Source of the DNA: Nocardioides luteus
Lineage (GTDB): Bacteria > Actinomycetota > Actinomycetes > Propionibacteriales > Nocardioidaceae
Direction of reading: 5' to 3'
Assembly (NCBI RefSeq): GCF_014648595.1
Contig: NZ_BMRK01000011.1
Location: forward strand, 89,706-153,705
Length of the DNA: 64,000 nt
Numbering within the stretch: the first letter of the stretch is position 1; each line of letters starts with the position of its first letter. Shown here piece after piece: positions 47,838 through 57,467 of this stretch. Below the pieces are notes generated by a model, which ran no database searches, was not told the DNA's origin, and saw only the letters and a program-made list of their open reading frames with translations. The translations under genes were made by a program, and so were the position numbers.

Positions 47838-49259
47838 TTGTTGACACTCCTCTTCCTCATCCCGTTCGCGGGCGCGCTGATCACCGCGGTGATGCCCGCG
47901 CGGCCCAAGCTGTGGGCCTTCGGGTTCGCGATCGCGACCCTGGTCGCGGGCCTGGTGACGATGTTCACCGCCCCCGACACCAACCTCATCTGGATGGAGC
48001 CCCTCGGGGTCCACTGGGCGCTGGAGATGGACGGCTTCGGCAAGCTGATGGTGATGCTCACCGTCGTCCTGGTGCCGCTGGTGATGGTCGCCGCGGTCAA
48101 GGACCACGACAAGCGGTGGTACGCCTGGGCGCTGGCCCTGGAGGCCTTCGCGCTGCTCACCTTCCTGGCCGCCGACCTGTTCGTCTTCTACATCGCCTTC
48201 GAGGCGACGCTGATCCCGGCGTACTTCATGATCGGCCAGCACGGCGGGCCCAACCGGGCGAAGGCGGCGCTGAAGTTCCTGATGTTCCAGCTCGGCGGCG
48301 GCCTGGTGCTGCTCGGTGCGCTGATCGGGTTCTTCGTGGTCTCCTCGGAGGCCGGCAGCCCGTCCTACCTGATCAGTGACCTCGCCCAGCTCGACATCGG
48401 CACCACCGCGCAGCGCTGGATCTTCGTGGCGATGTTCATCGCGTTCGCGGTCAAGGCGCCGCTGTTCCCGGTGCACACCTGGCTGGCCGACACGACCGAG
48501 CAGGCGACGACGCCGACCTCGGTGCTGCTGGTGTGCGTCCTCGACAAGATCGGCACCTTCGGGATGATCCGGCTCTGCCTCGGGCTGGTGCCGGAGGCCT
48601 CCGCGTGGGCGACGCCGGTCGTGATCGTGCTGGCGCTGATCTCGATCGTCTACGGCGCGGTCCTCGCGATCGGCCAGGACGACCTGCTCCGCCTGATCGG
48701 TCTGACCTCGCTCTCCCACTTCGGCCTGATCACGCTCGGCATCTTCGCGGCCACCCGCGAGGGCCTGGTCGGCTCGATCCTCTACATGGTCAACCACGGT
48801 GTCGCGACCGCGGCGATGTTCCTGCTCGCCGGGTTCCTGATCACCCGCAAGGGCACCGCCTCGATCTCCTCGATGCGCGGCCTGGAGAAGGCGACACCGG
48901 TCCTGGCCGGCACGTTCCTCGTCGCCGGGCTGGCCACCGCCGGCCTGCCGGGGCTCTCCCAGTTCGTCTCCGAGATCATGGTGCTGATCAGCGCCTTCGA
49001 CTACCACTGGCTGGTCGGTGTCATCGCGGTGACCGCGATCGTGCTGGCCGCGATCTACGTGCTGTGGGCCTACCAGCGCATCTTCACCGGCCCCACGGAG
49101 CAACCCCGGCCGGTCACCGACCTCAACCGGCGTGAGCTCGGCGTGGTCGTCCCGCTGCTGGCCGCGCTCCTCTTCTTCGGCTTCGTCCCCGGCCCGCTGA
49201 TCTCGGCGGCCCAACCGGTCGTGGCCCCTCTAGTCGACGTCATCCAGGCAGGTGAGTGA
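47838..49259 (+). CDS. nuoM: NADH-quinone oxidoreductase subunit M
   Basis: An antiporter-like proton-pumping subunit with about 14 helices. The AFEATLIPAYFMIGQ helix, the FAVKAPLFPVHTWLADTTEQA motif and NHGVATAAMFLLAGF are typical of NuoM. A TTG start, one base after the nuoL stop, is followed by a second TTG codon, so either could be used. 473 residues. Confidence 0.95.
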   Translation: MLTLLFLIPFAGALITAVMPARPKLWAFGFAIATLVAGLVTMFTAPDTNLIWMEPLGVHWALEMDGFGKLMVMLTVVLVPLVMVAAVKDHDKRWYAWALALEAFALLTFLAADLFVFYIAFEATLIPAYFMIGQHGGPNRAKAALKFLMFQLGGGLVLLGALIGFFVVSSEAGSPSYLISDLAQLDIGTTAQRWIFVAMFIAFAVKAPLFPVHTWLADTTEQATTPTSVLLVCVLDKIGTFGMIRLCLGLVPEASAWATPVVIVLALISIVYGAVLAIGQDDLLRLIGLTSLSHFGLITLGIFAATREGLVGSILYMVNHGVATAAMFLLAGFLITRKGTASISSMRGLEKATPVLAGTFLVAGLATAGLPGLSQFVSEIMVLISAFDYHWLVGVIAVTAIVLAAIYVLWAYQRIFTGPTEQPRPVTDLNRRELGVVVPLLAALLFFGFVPGPLISAAQPVVAPLVDVIQAGE

Positions 49260-50805
49260 GGCGATGTTCGAGTCTCCCGGAATTTCGTACGCCACCCTCT
49301 GGCCCGTCCTGCTGGTGCTGGGTGTGGCCTGCGCCGGTGTGATGGTCGAGGCGTTCGCGCCGCGCGCCGCACGGTTCAACGCGCAGGTGGGGCTGGCCGT
49401 GGTCGGTCTGGCCGCCGCGCTGGCCGGCACGGTCGCCATCGGTTCGGGGGCCAGCCTGGGCGCCTCGACCGGTGAGGGTGCGCTCATCGTCGACGGTCCC
49501 GGCGTCTTCTCCCAGGGTCTGGTGCTGCTGGTCTCGCTCGGTGGCGTGGCGCTCTTCGCCGAGCGCCGACTCGACAACGGCGTCAGCGTCTTCGCAGGTC
49601 AGGCAGCCGCTCTGCCCGGCACACCCGCCGAGCGCACCGCCTCCCAGCGCGGGCTCGAGCACACCGAGGTCTACCCGCTGATGATGTTCGCGGTCGGCGG
49701 GATGATGCTCTTCTGCATCTCCGGCGACCTGCTGATGCTCTTCGTCGCCCTCGAGGTGCTCTCGCTGCCGCTCTACCTGCTGACCGGCCTCGCCCGCCGC
49801 CGGCGGCTGCTCTCCCAGGAGGCGGCGCTGAAGTACTTCCTGCTCGGCGCCTTCTCCTCCGGCTTCTTCCTCTACGGCCTCGCGCTGGTCTACGGTTTCG
49901 CCGGCTCGATGTCGCTGGCCGAGATCGGCGCAGTGGCGGAGGAGGGCTCCAGCCCGCTGCTGCTGCTCGGCATCGGCCTGATGGCGGTCGGTCTGCTCTT
50001 CAAGACCGGTGCGGTCCCGTTCCACTCCTGGACCCCCGACGTCTACCAGGGCGCCCCGACGCCGGTCACCGCCTGGATGAGCGCGGCCACCAAGATCGCC
50101 GCGTTCGCCGCGATGCTCCGGCTCTTCTACGTCGCCTTCGGTGCCGAGGGCGACATCTGGCGACCGGCCATCGGCGTCGTGGCGGTGCTGACGATGCTGC
50201 TCGGCGCCTCGTTCGCGATCGTCCAGTCCGACGTGAAGCGCATGCTCGGCTACTCCGCGGTCGCCCACACCGGCTTCCTGCTCACCGGCCTCCTCGGCGT
50301 GCAGGACGACGCCTTCGGCTCCACCCAGGCGGTGCTCTTCTACCTGACCGCCTACGGCTTCGCCACGCTCGGCGCCTTCGCGATCGTCTCCCTGGTCCGT
50401 GGCCCCAACGGCGAGGTCGGCTCGCTCGACCGCTGGGCCGGGCTGGGACGTACCAACCCGTGGGTCGCGGCGACCTTCGCCGTCTTCCTGCTCTCGATGG
50501 CCGGGCTGCCGCTGACCGCCGGCTTCATCGGCAAGTGGGGCGTCTTCGCGGCCGCGCTCGGCGCCGGACAGTGGCCGGTCGTCGGGATCGCGATCGTCTC
50601 CAGCATCATCGCCGTCTTCTTCTACGTACGCGTGATCATGCTGATGTTCTTCAACGACGCGCGCGAGGACGCGGCCACGGTCGCGACGCCTTCCTACGCC
50701 ACCTCCGGCGTGATCGCACTGAGCGCTGTCGCCACCGTCGCGTTGGGTGTAATTCCGGGCCCTGTGCTCAGCCTGTTGGTGGATGCGGGAGGATTCATCG
50801 GGTGA
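49252..50805 (+). CDS. nuoN: NADH-quinone oxidoreductase subunit N
   Basis: The third antiporter-like subunit of the membrane arm, about 14 helices. Signature stretches are LEVLSLPLYLLTGLAR, KTGAVPFHSWTPDVYQGAPTPVTAWMS and FFYVRVIMLMFF. Either GTG 49252 (overlapping the nuoM stop) or ATG 49264 may be the start. Its stop overlaps the polyprenyl synthase start. Confidence 0.95.
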   Translation: MSEAMFESPGISYATLWPVLLVLGVACAGVMVEAFAPRAARFNAQVGLAVVGLAAALAGTVAIGSGASLGASTGEGALIVDGPGVFSQGLVLLVSLGGVALFAERRLDNGVSVFAGQAAALPGTPAERTASQRGLEHTEVYPLMMFAVGGMMLFCISGDLLMLFVALEVLSLPLYLLTGLARRRRLLSQEAALKYFLLGAFSSGFFLYGLALVYGFAGSMSLAEIGAVAEEGSSPLLLLGIGLMAVGLLFKTGAVPFHSWTPDVYQGAPTPVTAWMSAATKIAAFAAMLRLFYVAFGAEGDIWRPAIGVVAVLTMLLGASFAIVQSDVKRMLGYSAVAHTGFLLTGLLGVQDDAFGSTQAVLFYLTAYGFATLGAFAIVSLVRGPNGEVGSLDRWAGLGRTNPWVAATFAVFLLSMAGLPLTAGFIGKWGVFAAALGAGQWPVVGIAIVSSIIAVFFYVRVIMLMFFNDAREDAATVATPSYATSGVIALSAVATVALGVIPGPVLSLLVDAGGFIG

Positions 50806-51821
50806 GCACCAGCGCACCCACCGACCGAGTCCCCGACCTCGCCCTCCCGATCACCGATCCCGAGCTCGAGCAGCGGCTGCGTGCTCGGATGGCGGTCGTG
50901 GAGGAGAAGCTCGCCGGCTACACGCGGAGCCGGTCGCCCTTCGTCACCGAAGCGGCGACCCATCTGCTGGAGGCCGGCGGCAAGCGGTTCCGGCCGTTGC
51001 TGGTGCTGCTCGCCGCCGAGTGCGGCCCGGAGGCGCTCTCCGACGAGGTCGTCACCGCGGCCTGCGTCGTCGAGCTGACCCACCTGGCCTCGCTCTACCA
51101 CGACGACGTCATGGACGAGGCGCTCGTACGCCGCGGTGAGGACTCGGCCAACGCCCGCTTCGACAACCACGTGGCGATCCTCACCGGCGACTTCCTCTTC
51201 GCCCGCTCCTCCGAGCTGACCGCCCAGCTGGGCCCGGAGGCCGTACGCATCCAGGCAGCCACCTTCGCCAAGCTCGTCGAGGGGCAGATCCTCGAGGGCG
51301 TCGAGCCGGCCGAGGGTGTCGACCCGGTCGATCACCACCTCGAGGTGCTGGCCGGCAAGACCGGTGTCCTGATCGCCACCTCGGCGCTCTACGGCGCGCT
51401 CTTCTCCGGTGCCGACAAGGAGATCCAGGACGCCCTGCTCGCCTACGGCGACATCGTCGGCGTCGCCTTCCAGCTCTCCGACGACATCCTCGACATCGCC
51501 TCCGACTCCGAGGAGTCCGGCAAGACCCCCGGCACCGACCTGCGAGAAGGCGTCCCCACGCTGCCGGTCCTGCTGGCCCGCCGCTCCACCGCCGCCGGCG
51601 ACGCCCGCCTCCTCGAGCTGCTCGACAGCGACCTCACCGACGACGACGCGCTCGCCGAGGCCGTCGCCCTGCTCCGCGCCCACCCGGCGCTCGCCGAGGC
51701 GCGGTCCTACGTCCAGGAGCGCGCCGAGGAGGCCAAGGCCGCCCTCGCCCCGCTGCCCGAGGGCCCCGTCCGCACCGCCCTCGAGGCCTTCGCCGACATC
51801 GTCGCCGTCCGCTCCTCCTGA
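50802..51821 (+). CDS. Long-chain polyprenyl diphosphate synthase
   Basis: A trans-prenyltransferase that builds the isoprenoid tail used by MenA. The two aspartate-rich motifs are DDVMD (101-105) and DDILD (227-231), with GGKRFRPLL for substrate binding. The residues ahead of the first motif (THLASLYH) fit long-chain synthases of the C40-C45 class. GTG 50802 overlaps the nuoN stop, so tail synthesis is coupled to complex I expression. Length 339. Confidence 0.92.
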   Translation: MSTSAPTDRVPDLALPITDPELEQRLRARMAVVEEKLAGYTRSRSPFVTEAATHLLEAGGKRFRPLLVLLAAECGPEALSDEVVTAACVVELTHLASLYHDDVMDEALVRRGEDSANARFDNHVAILTGDFLFARSSELTAQLGPEAVRIQAATFAKLVEGQILEGVEPAEGVDPVDHHLEVLAGKTGVLIATSALYGALFSGADKEIQDALLAYGDIVGVAFQLSDDILDIASDSEESGKTPGTDLREGVPTLPVLLARRSTAAGDARLLELLDSDLTDDDALAEAVALLRAHPALAEARSYVQERAEEAKAALAPLPEGPVRTALEAFADIVAVRSS

Positions 51822-51829
51822 CGATCCTC

Positions 51830-51883
51830 CCCGCTGGTCTCCACCCGCCTCCGCCTAGCGGCTCCGGCGGCTCGACCAGCGGG
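51830..51883 (+). repeat. Palindromic GGTC...GACC repeat, terminator-like, after the nuo operon
   Basis: The arms CCCGCTGGTC and GACCAGCGGG are perfect complements enclosing a 34-base GC-rich loop. The sequence matches the right half of the 117-bp repeat at 18509 with few changes. It lies eight bases after the synthase stop and probably doubles as the operon terminator. Confidence 0.75.
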
Positions 51884-51963
51884 ACAGACGGTCCGACCGG
51901 CACGACGATTTCACGTGGTGACCCTGGGTAAAGACCGGATACCGGGAGCGGTAGCGTGAGGCT

Positions 51964-52881
51964 GTGAGCGAGCAGAAGCGTGGTGTGTTCTTCGGAGCTG
52001 CTGCTTACATCATGTGGGGCGCGTTCCCGCTCTACTTCCCGCTGCTGGAGCCCGCCGGCGCCTGGGAGATCCTGGGCCACCGGATCCTGTGGTCGCTCGT
52101 CGTCGCCGGCGCGCTCGTGGTCATCGTGGGGCGCCGCGCCCAGGTGGCGGCGATCCTGCGCGACCGGCGCAAGCTGCTCCTGCTGGCCGCCGCAGCCGCG
52201 GTGATCTCGATCAACTGGGTGACCTACATCTGGGGCGTCAACAACGGCCGGATCGTGGAGACCAGCCTCGGCTACTTCACCAACCCGCTGGTGACGATGC
52301 TGATGGGCGTACTCATCCTGCGCGAGAAGATGCGCAAGCTGCAGTGGGTCGCGCTCGGGATCGCGTTCGTGGCGGTCGTCGTGCTCACCCTCGACTACGG
52401 CCGGCTGCCGTGGGTCGCGCTTCTGCTGGCCTTCTCGTTCGGCACCTACGGGCTGCTGAAGAAGAGCGCCGGGGTCGGCCCGTTCGAGTCACTGGCCGTC
52501 GAGACCGCCGTGACGGCGCCGTTCGCGCTCGCCCTGATCGTCGCTCTCCAGGTCGCCGGCCACGGCACGTTGGTCGGCAACGGCGCCCTCCACGTACTCC
52601 TGATGATCAGCCTCGGCGTCGCCACCGTCGTACCCCTGGCCTGCTTCGGTGCCGCCGCCATCCGGGTGCCGATGGTGACCATCGGGCTGCTCCAGTATCT
52701 CGCGCCCATCCTGCAGTTCGCCGTCGGCGTCTTCATCGCCCACGAGGCGATGCCTCCCGGCCGCTGGGCCGGCTTCGCGATCGTCTGGGTCGCCCTCGTC
52801 ATCTTCAGCGCCGAGGCCGTCCACCACCGCCGCAAGGTCCTGCGCGAGCTCGTCGCCCCTGCGGCGACACCCACTGCCTGA
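51964..52881 (+). CDS. rarD: EamA-family transporter RarD
   Basis: A ten-helix drug/metabolite transporter of the RarD branch. The 305 residues begin SEQKRGVFFGAAAYIMWGAFPLYF and include NWVTYIWGVNNGRIVETSLGYFTNPL, which is highly characteristic of RarD. The substrate is unknown; chloramphenicol sensitivity was the original phenotype in Escherichia coli. GTG start. Confidence 0.9.
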   Translation: MSEQKRGVFFGAAAYIMWGAFPLYFPLLEPAGAWEILGHRILWSLVVAGALVVIVGRRAQVAAILRDRRKLLLLAAAAAVISINWVTYIWGVNNGRIVETSLGYFTNPLVTMLMGVLILREKMRKLQWVALGIAFVAVVVLTLDYGRLPWVALLLAFSFGTYGLLKKSAGVGPFESLAVETAVTAPFALALIVALQVAGHGTLVGNGALHVLLMISLGVATVVPLACFGAAAIRVPMVTIGLLQYLAPILQFAVGVFIAHEAMPPGRWAGFAIVWVALVIFSAEAVHHRRKVLRELVAPAATPTA

Positions 52882-52887
52882 CCCCAG

Positions 52888-52962
52888 CCGAGCCGTCACG
52901 TACGTCGGCCGAGCCGTCACGTACGTCGCCCGAGCCGTCACGTACGTCGCCCGAGCCGTCAC
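52888..52962 (+). repeat. 21-bp tandem repeat, about 3.6 copies
   Basis: Units of CCGAGCCGTCACGTACGTCG plus one base lie at 52888, 52909 and 52930, with a partial fourth from 52951. Each unit contains the palindrome ACGTACGT. The array starts six bases after the rarD stop. Copy number could vary between strains. Confidence 0.9.
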
Positions 52963-53134
52963 CCGGCTGCCATCTCGGCCGACGCAGCTGACGCCTCGAC
53001 CGATTTCACCGTCCACGAAGCGGACCGATGGTGTGTTTTCACATTCACTCGACTAACTCGAGTATTGTCCTCGACATTCGAGATTCGATGGACCTTGGCT
53101 CGGCAGGGCAGATCACGGCAGAAGTGAGGAACAG

Positions 53135-54208
53135 ATGAGGAAGTTCAAGGCCGCGGCAGCGCTCGCCGCTGCCGGGATGCTGGCGCTGACCGCGTGCGGT
53201 GGTTCCGGATCCGGCGACGCGGAGTCGATCTCCATCGTGGGCTTCGCCGTCCCCGAGACGGCCAACAAGGCGATCGCCAAGGAGTTCACCAAGACCCCCG
53301 AGGGCGAGGGTGTCACCTTCCAGACCTCCTACGGCGCCTCGGGCGACCAGAGCCGTGCGGTCGAGTCGGGGCTGAAGGCCGACTACGTGCACCTCTCGGT
53401 CGGCACCGACGTACAGCGCCTGGAGAAGGCCGGCCTGGTCGACGCCTCCTGGGACGACAGTGACAACAAGGGCATCGTGTCCAGCTCGATCGTCGTGCTC
53501 GGTGTCCGGGAGGGCAACCCGAAGAACATCCAGAGCTGGGAGGACCTGATCAAGCCGGGCGTGGGCGTGGTCACCGCCAACCCGGCCTCCTCCGGCGCCG
53601 CCCGCTGGAACGCGCTCGCCGCCTGGGGCTCCGTTGTGAAGAACGGTGGCACCGAGGACGAGGGCAAGGCGTACCTCGACAAGCTCTTCAAGAACGTGGT
53701 CACCCTGACCAACTCCGGTCGCGACGCCACCACCGCGTTCCTGGGCGGCACCGGTGACGTACTGCTCGCCTACGAGAACGAGGCCATCCTCGCGGCTCAG
53801 CAGGGCGAGGGCTTCGACTACATCGTCCCGGAGTCCACGGTGCTGATCGAGAACCCCGGCGCGATCCTGAAGGACGCCTCCAAGCCGTCGCAGGACTGGC
53901 TCGACTTCGTGCTCGACCCGAAGGGTGGCCAGAAGCAGTTCGCGCTGACCGGCTTCCGCCCCGTCAACACCGCCGAGCCCGGCGTCGTCGACTGGGACGC
54001 GATCGGTCAGAAGCCCGAGGACATCAAGGGTGCCAAGGACCCGGCCGACCCGTTCCCCGAGCCGAAGAAGCTGCTCACGCTGGAGAACGACTTCGGCGGC
54101 CGCGACTGGTCGGGCGTCAAGGAGAAGCTCTTCGGCACCGGCGAGGACGGTGAGCCGGTCGGCATCGTGACCGACTCCATCGCCAAGTCCGGCAAGGCAT
54201 CGCAGTAG
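53135..54208 (+). CDS. Sulfate ABC transporter substrate-binding lipoprotein
   Basis: The extracytoplasmic sulfate/thiosulfate-binding protein of the CysTWA importer. The signal ends in the lipobox ALTAC (lipid cysteine 21). Family features are ESISIVGFAVPETANKA, TSYGASGDQSRAVESGL, NPKNIQSWEDLIKPGV and the GDVLLAYENEA region. 357 residues, normal. It is first in the cys operon. The 172 bases between the tandem repeat and this gene should carry the promoter; I saw several TCGA-based short inverted repeats there but no recognisable riboswitch. Confidence 0.93.
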   Translation: MRKFKAAAALAAAGMLALTACGGSGSGDAESISIVGFAVPETANKAIAKEFTKTPEGEGVTFQTSYGASGDQSRAVESGLKADYVHLSVGTDVQRLEKAGLVDASWDDSDNKGIVSSSIVVLGVREGNPKNIQSWEDLIKPGVGVVTANPASSGAARWNALAAWGSVVKNGGTEDEGKAYLDKLFKNVVTLTNSGRDATTAFLGGTGDVLLAYENEAILAAQQGEGFDYIVPESTVLIENPGAILKDASKPSQDWLDFVLDPKGGQKQFALTGFRPVNTAEPGVVDWDAIGQKPEDIKGAKDPADPFPEPKKLLTLENDFGGRDWSGVKEKLFGTGEDGEPVGIVTDSIAKSGKASQ

Positions 54209-54215
54209 TCCGGTC

Positions 54216-55067
54216 ATGACCACCACCATCCCTACGGTCGGTCCGGCTGGACCTGCTCGATCACCACGCAGCCGGCCCGCCAACACTCTGACACGAACCA
54301 GCGGCATCGGCCTCGGCGTCACGATGCTCTGGTTCAGCCTGCTCGTCCTCATCCCGCTGGTCGCGGTGATCATCACCGCGTCCAGCGGGGGCTGGTCCGC
54401 CTTCGCCAACCAGCTCCAGAACGAGCAGACCGCCGCGGCGATCTGGCTGACCATCCGCGCCGCCCTCGTCGTCACCCTGATCAACGTCGTCATCGGCACC
54501 GTCATCGCTTGGGTGTTGGTGCGCGACAAGTTCTGGGGCAAGGGGCTGCTCGAGGTGATCATCGACATCCCGTTCGCCCTGCCGACGATCGTCGCCGGCC
54601 TGGTGCTGCTCTCGCTCTACGGCGCCGAGTCACCGCTCGGCCTGCACTGGGCGAACACCTCGAGATCGGTCTACCTCGCCCTCGCTTTCGTGACGCTGCC
54701 CTTCGTCGTACGCATGGTGCAGCCGGTCCTCGAGGAGCTGGACGCCGACGTGGAGGAGGCCGCGGCCTCGCTGGGCGCCTCCCGGTTCACCACGTTCCGG
54801 CGGATCATCCTGCCCTCGCTGACCCCGGCGATCGCGGCCGGCGCGGCGCTCTCCTTCGCGCGCGGGATGGGGGAGTACGGCTCCCTGGTCCTGCTCTCCG
54901 GCAACCTGCCGTTCGAGTCCGAGGTCGCCTCGGTGCGGATCCTGTCCGCGATCGAGAACGACAACCCGGAGGGCGCGGCGGCGATCGCGGCGATGCTGCT
55001 GATGGTCTCGCTGCTCGTCATCGTCGTCCTCGACCTGCTCCAGAGGAGGATGGTCCGCCGTGGCTGA
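54216..55067 (+). CDS. cysT: Sulfate ABC transporter permease CysT
   Basis: One of two permease subunits of the sulfate importer. 283 residues with six helices and the cytoplasmic EEA loop [23 protein letters not shown] that docks on the ATPase. It begins seven bases after the binding-protein stop and overlaps cysW by eight bases. Confidence 0.94.
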   Translation: MTTTIPTVGPAGPARSPRSRPANTLTRTSGIGLGVTMLWFSLLVLIPLVAVIITASSGGWSAFANQLQNEQTAAAIWLTIRAALVVTLINVVIGTVIAWVLVRDKFWGKGLLEVIIDIPFALPTIVAGLVLLSLYGAESPLGLHWANTSRSVYLALAFVTLPFVVRMVQPVLEELDADVEEAAASLGASRFTTFRRIILPSLTPAIAAGAALSFARGMGEYGSLVLLSGNLPFESEVASVRILSAIENDNPEGAAAIAAMLLMVSLLVIVVLDLLQRRMVRRG

Positions 55068-55902
55068 GACCCGACGCTCTCCCCGCACCCCGCTGACGTA
55101 CGTCCTTCGCATCATCGTCATCGCCTACCTCGGTCTCCTGGTGGCCTGGCCGGTCTTCCTGGTCGGCTGGAACGCCTTCCACGTGCCCGATGTCGGGTTC
55201 ACGACTCAGGCGTTCGGCGAGATCTTCAGCGACCCGCAGATGATGCACGCGATCCAGCTGACCTGCATCGCAGCGGTGGTCGCGACGCTGATCAACCTGG
55301 TCTTCGGAGTCTCGATCTCGATGCTGCTGGTGCGCACCGAGTTCCCCGGCAAGCGCATCCTCAGTGCGATGATCGACCTGCCGCTCTCGGTCTCGCCGAT
55401 CGTCGTCGGCCTGGCGCTCGTGCTGGTCTACGGCGGCCGCGAGGGCTGGCTCGGTCCGGCGCTCGAGTCGGTCGGGATCCAGGTCATCTTCGCGACTCCC
55501 GGGATCATCCTGGCGACCGCGTTCGTGTCGCTGCCGCTGGTCATCCGCGAGGTCATCCCGGTGCTCGAGGAGATCGGCACCGAGCAGGAGCAGGCCGCCG
55601 CATCACTCGGCGCCAGCACCTGGCAGACCTTCTGGCGGATCACGCTGCCGGGCATCAAGTGGGCCGTCATCTACGGCGTCGTCCTCACCCTGGCCCGGTC
55701 GCTGGGCGAGTTCGGCGCGGTCAAGGTCGTCTCGGGCAACGTGCTCGGCCAGACCCGCACGGCGACGCTCGCGGTCGAGGAGAAGTACCTCAACTTCGAC
55801 CAGCAGGGCGCGTACGCCGTCGCCTTCCTCCTCGCCAGCGTCTCGGTCATCTGCATCCTCGTCGTCTTCGTGCTGCGCGCCCGCGGTGCGCGCGTGCGGT
55901 GA
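55060..55902 (+). CDS. cysW: Sulfate ABC transporter permease CysW
   Basis: The second permease subunit, 280 residues, six helices, EEA loop [25 protein letters not shown]. Other CysW marks are [18 protein letters not shown] and the ending near the last helix. GTG start overlaps cysT. Confidence 0.94.
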   Translation: MAETRRSPRTPLTYVLRIIVIAYLGLLVAWPVFLVGWNAFHVPDVGFTTQAFGEIFSDPQMMHAIQLTCIAAVVATLINLVFGVSISMLLVRTEFPGKRILSAMIDLPLSVSPIVVGLALVLVYGGREGWLGPALESVGIQVIFATPGIILATAFVSLPLVIREVIPVLEEIGTEQEQAAASLGASTWQTFWRITLPGIKWAVIYGVVLTLARSLGEFGAVKVVSGNVLGQTRTATLAVEEKYLNFDQQGAYAVAFLLASVSVICILVVFVLRARGARVR

Positions 55903-55915
55903 AAGGGCACATCCC

Positions 55916-56893
55916 ATGAGCATCGAAGTAAGTGGTGTCAACAAGCGGTACGGCGACTTCGTCGCGCTGGAGGACATCAACCTGACCATCCCCACCGGGC
56001 AGCTGACTGCCCTGCTCGGTCCCTCCGGCGGCGGCAAGACCACGCTGCTGCGCGTCATCGCCGGCCTCGAGACCCCCGACACCGGCACCATCAGCATCGA
56101 GGGCGTCGAGGCGACCGCGTTGCCGGTGCAGAAGCGCAACGTCGGCTTCGTCTTCCAGCACTACGCGGCGTTCAAGCACCTCACGGTCGCCAAGAACGTC
56201 GCCTTCGGCCTGGAGATCCGCAAGAAGCCGCGTGCCGAGATCGCCGCGAAGGTGGAGGAGCTGCTCGAGCTCGTGCACCTCTCCCAGTTCGCCGACCGAC
56301 TGCCCTCACAGCTCTCCGGCGGCCAGCGGCAGCGGATGGCGCTCGCGCGGGCGCTGGCGATCGAACCGTCGGTGCTGCTGCTCGACGAGCCGTTCGGCGC
56401 GCTCGACGCGAAGGTGCGCAAGGAGCTGCGCGACTGGCTGCGACGCCTCCACGACGAGGTGCACGTGACCACCGTCTTCGTGACCCACGACCAGGAGGAG
56501 GCCCTCGAGGTCGCCGACGAGATCGTGGTCGTCAACCAGGGTGGCATCGAGCAGATCGGCACCCCCGAGCAGCTCTACGACGAGCCGGCCAACGACTTCG
56601 TGATGTCGTTCCTGGGCGACGTGACGACTCTGGGCGGCTCACTGATCCGGCCCCACGACGTCGAGGTCACCACCTCCCCGCTCTCCGAGCACTCCCTCGA
56701 GGGCACCGTCTCCCGCGTCCTGCGGATCGGTTTCGAGGTGCGCCTCACGGTCCTCACCGACGACGGCGAGGTCGTGACCGCCGAGCTGACGCGTACGCAT
56801 GCTCGGGCTCTCCAGCTCGAGGAGGGCGCCAACGTTTTCGTCACGCCGTCGCCTGGGGCTTACATGATGCCGGCGCCTTCGCTGGCGGGGTAG
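55916..56893 (+). CDS. cysA: Sulfate ABC transporter ATP-binding protein CysA
   Basis: The ATPase of the sulfate importer. Walker [10 protein letters not shown] (residues 35-43), signature [15 protein letters not shown], Walker [12 protein letters not shown] and H-loop [10 protein letters not shown] are all present. A C-terminal TOBE-like regulatory region follows. Start ATG 55916, 325 residues; upstream codons overlap the cysW end. Confidence 0.95.
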   Translation: MSIEVSGVNKRYGDFVALEDINLTIPTGQLTALLGPSGGGKTTLLRVIAGLETPDTGTISIEGVEATALPVQKRNVGFVFQHYAAFKHLTVAKNVAFGLEIRKKPRAEIAAKVEELLELVHLSQFADRLPSQLSGGQRQRMALARALAIEPSVLLLDEPFGALDAKVRKELRDWLRRLHDEVHVTTVFVTHDQEEALEVADEIVVVNQGGIEQIGTPEQLYDEPANDFVMSFLGDVTTLGGSLIRPHDVEVTTSPLSEHSLEGTVSRVLRIGFEVRLTVLTDDGEVVTAELTRTHARALQLEEGANVFVTPSPGAYMMPAPSLAG

Positions 56894-56901
56894 GGGGGTG
56901 T

Positions 56902-56927
56902 GGGATACCCGGTCGACCGGGTATCCC
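56902..56927. terminator. 26-bp perfect palindrome after cysA
   Basis: GGGATACCCGGTC and its complement form an uninterrupted 26-base palindrome nine bases past cysA. In the gap between convergent cysA and the Rrf2 gene it may work with the next hairpin as a two-way terminator. Confidence 0.6.
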
Positions 56928-56963
56928 TGGACTGGACGGGCACTGAAACACCCGTCCAGTCCA
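56928..56963. terminator. 13-bp stem hairpin between cysA and the Rrf2 gene
   Basis: TGGACTGGACGGG pairs perfectly with CCCGTCCAGTCCA around a ten-base loop. A further partial copy of the right arm (GCCCGTCCAGTA) follows at about 56970. The convergent position supports bidirectional termination. Confidence 0.75.
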
Positions 56964-57008
56964 TGAAGTGCCCGTCCAGTACGCGGCCGGGTCTCACTCC
57001 GTGGACAC

Positions 57009-57467
57009 TCAGTGAGGCAGCCAGGCCTCGTCGCGCGCGGTGCGGGTGGTGACCTCGTCGGGCAGCTCGCGGGAGGCGAGGGCGGCGATGGAGACCTTCT
57101 CGAAGACCTCGCGCAGCGAGTCGCGCGCGGCGATCCAGACGTGCTGGAGGACGTCGGCGCGCTCGTTGTAGGTGACGCCCTCGGGACGCAGCCCGTAGAC
57201 GGAGACGAGCGGGCCGTCGACGGCACGGATCACGTCGGCGACGGACACGTCGGTCGCCTTGCGCGCCAGTCGCCAACCGCCCGACTGCCCGCGCTGCGAG
57301 ATGACGACACCGGCCTTGCGGAGGTCGGCGAGGATCGCCTGCAGGAACCCGTGGGGGATCTCCTGGGCGCGGCCGAGCTCCTCGGCACTGACAGCTTTTC
57401 CGTCCTCGCGCGCGGCCATCTCGATGAGGGCGCGGAGGGCGTAGTCGGACTTGGCAGATACTCGCAC
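57009..57467 (-). CDS. Rrf2-family transcriptional regulator
   Basis: The 152-residue protein starts MRVSAKSDYALRALIEMA, with the winged-helix motif IPHGFLQAILADLRKAGVV and the wing SQRGQSGGWRLAR. It contains no cysteine, so it cannot bind an iron-sulfur cluster as IscR or NsrR do; it is more like CymR, a sulfur-metabolism regulator. Its place next to the sulfate importer supports control of sulfur genes, but this is an inference. GTG start. Confidence 0.88.
   Translation of the reverse strand: MRVSAKSDYALRALIEMAAREDGKAVSAEELGRAQEIPHGFLQAILADLRKAGVVISQRGQSGGWRLARKATDVSVADVIRAVDGPLVSVYGLRPEGVTYNERADVLQHVWIAARDSLREVFEKVSIAALASRELPDEVTTRTARDEAWLPH

Noticed and set aside
45818-48160. Minus-strand open frame of 780 codons opposite nuoK-nuoM
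   Set aside because: Its translation is a hydrophilic Arg/Glu/Asp mixture typical of reversed hydrophobic genes; nuoL and nuoM are certain.
52888-52962. The 21-bp tandem units as a CRISPR array
   Set aside because: Units abut directly with no unique spacers and are too few and short.
52964-53134. A SAM or other riboswitch ahead of the sulfate operon
   Set aside because: Short TCGA-based inverted repeats are present, but I could not fit them to a known riboswitch core.
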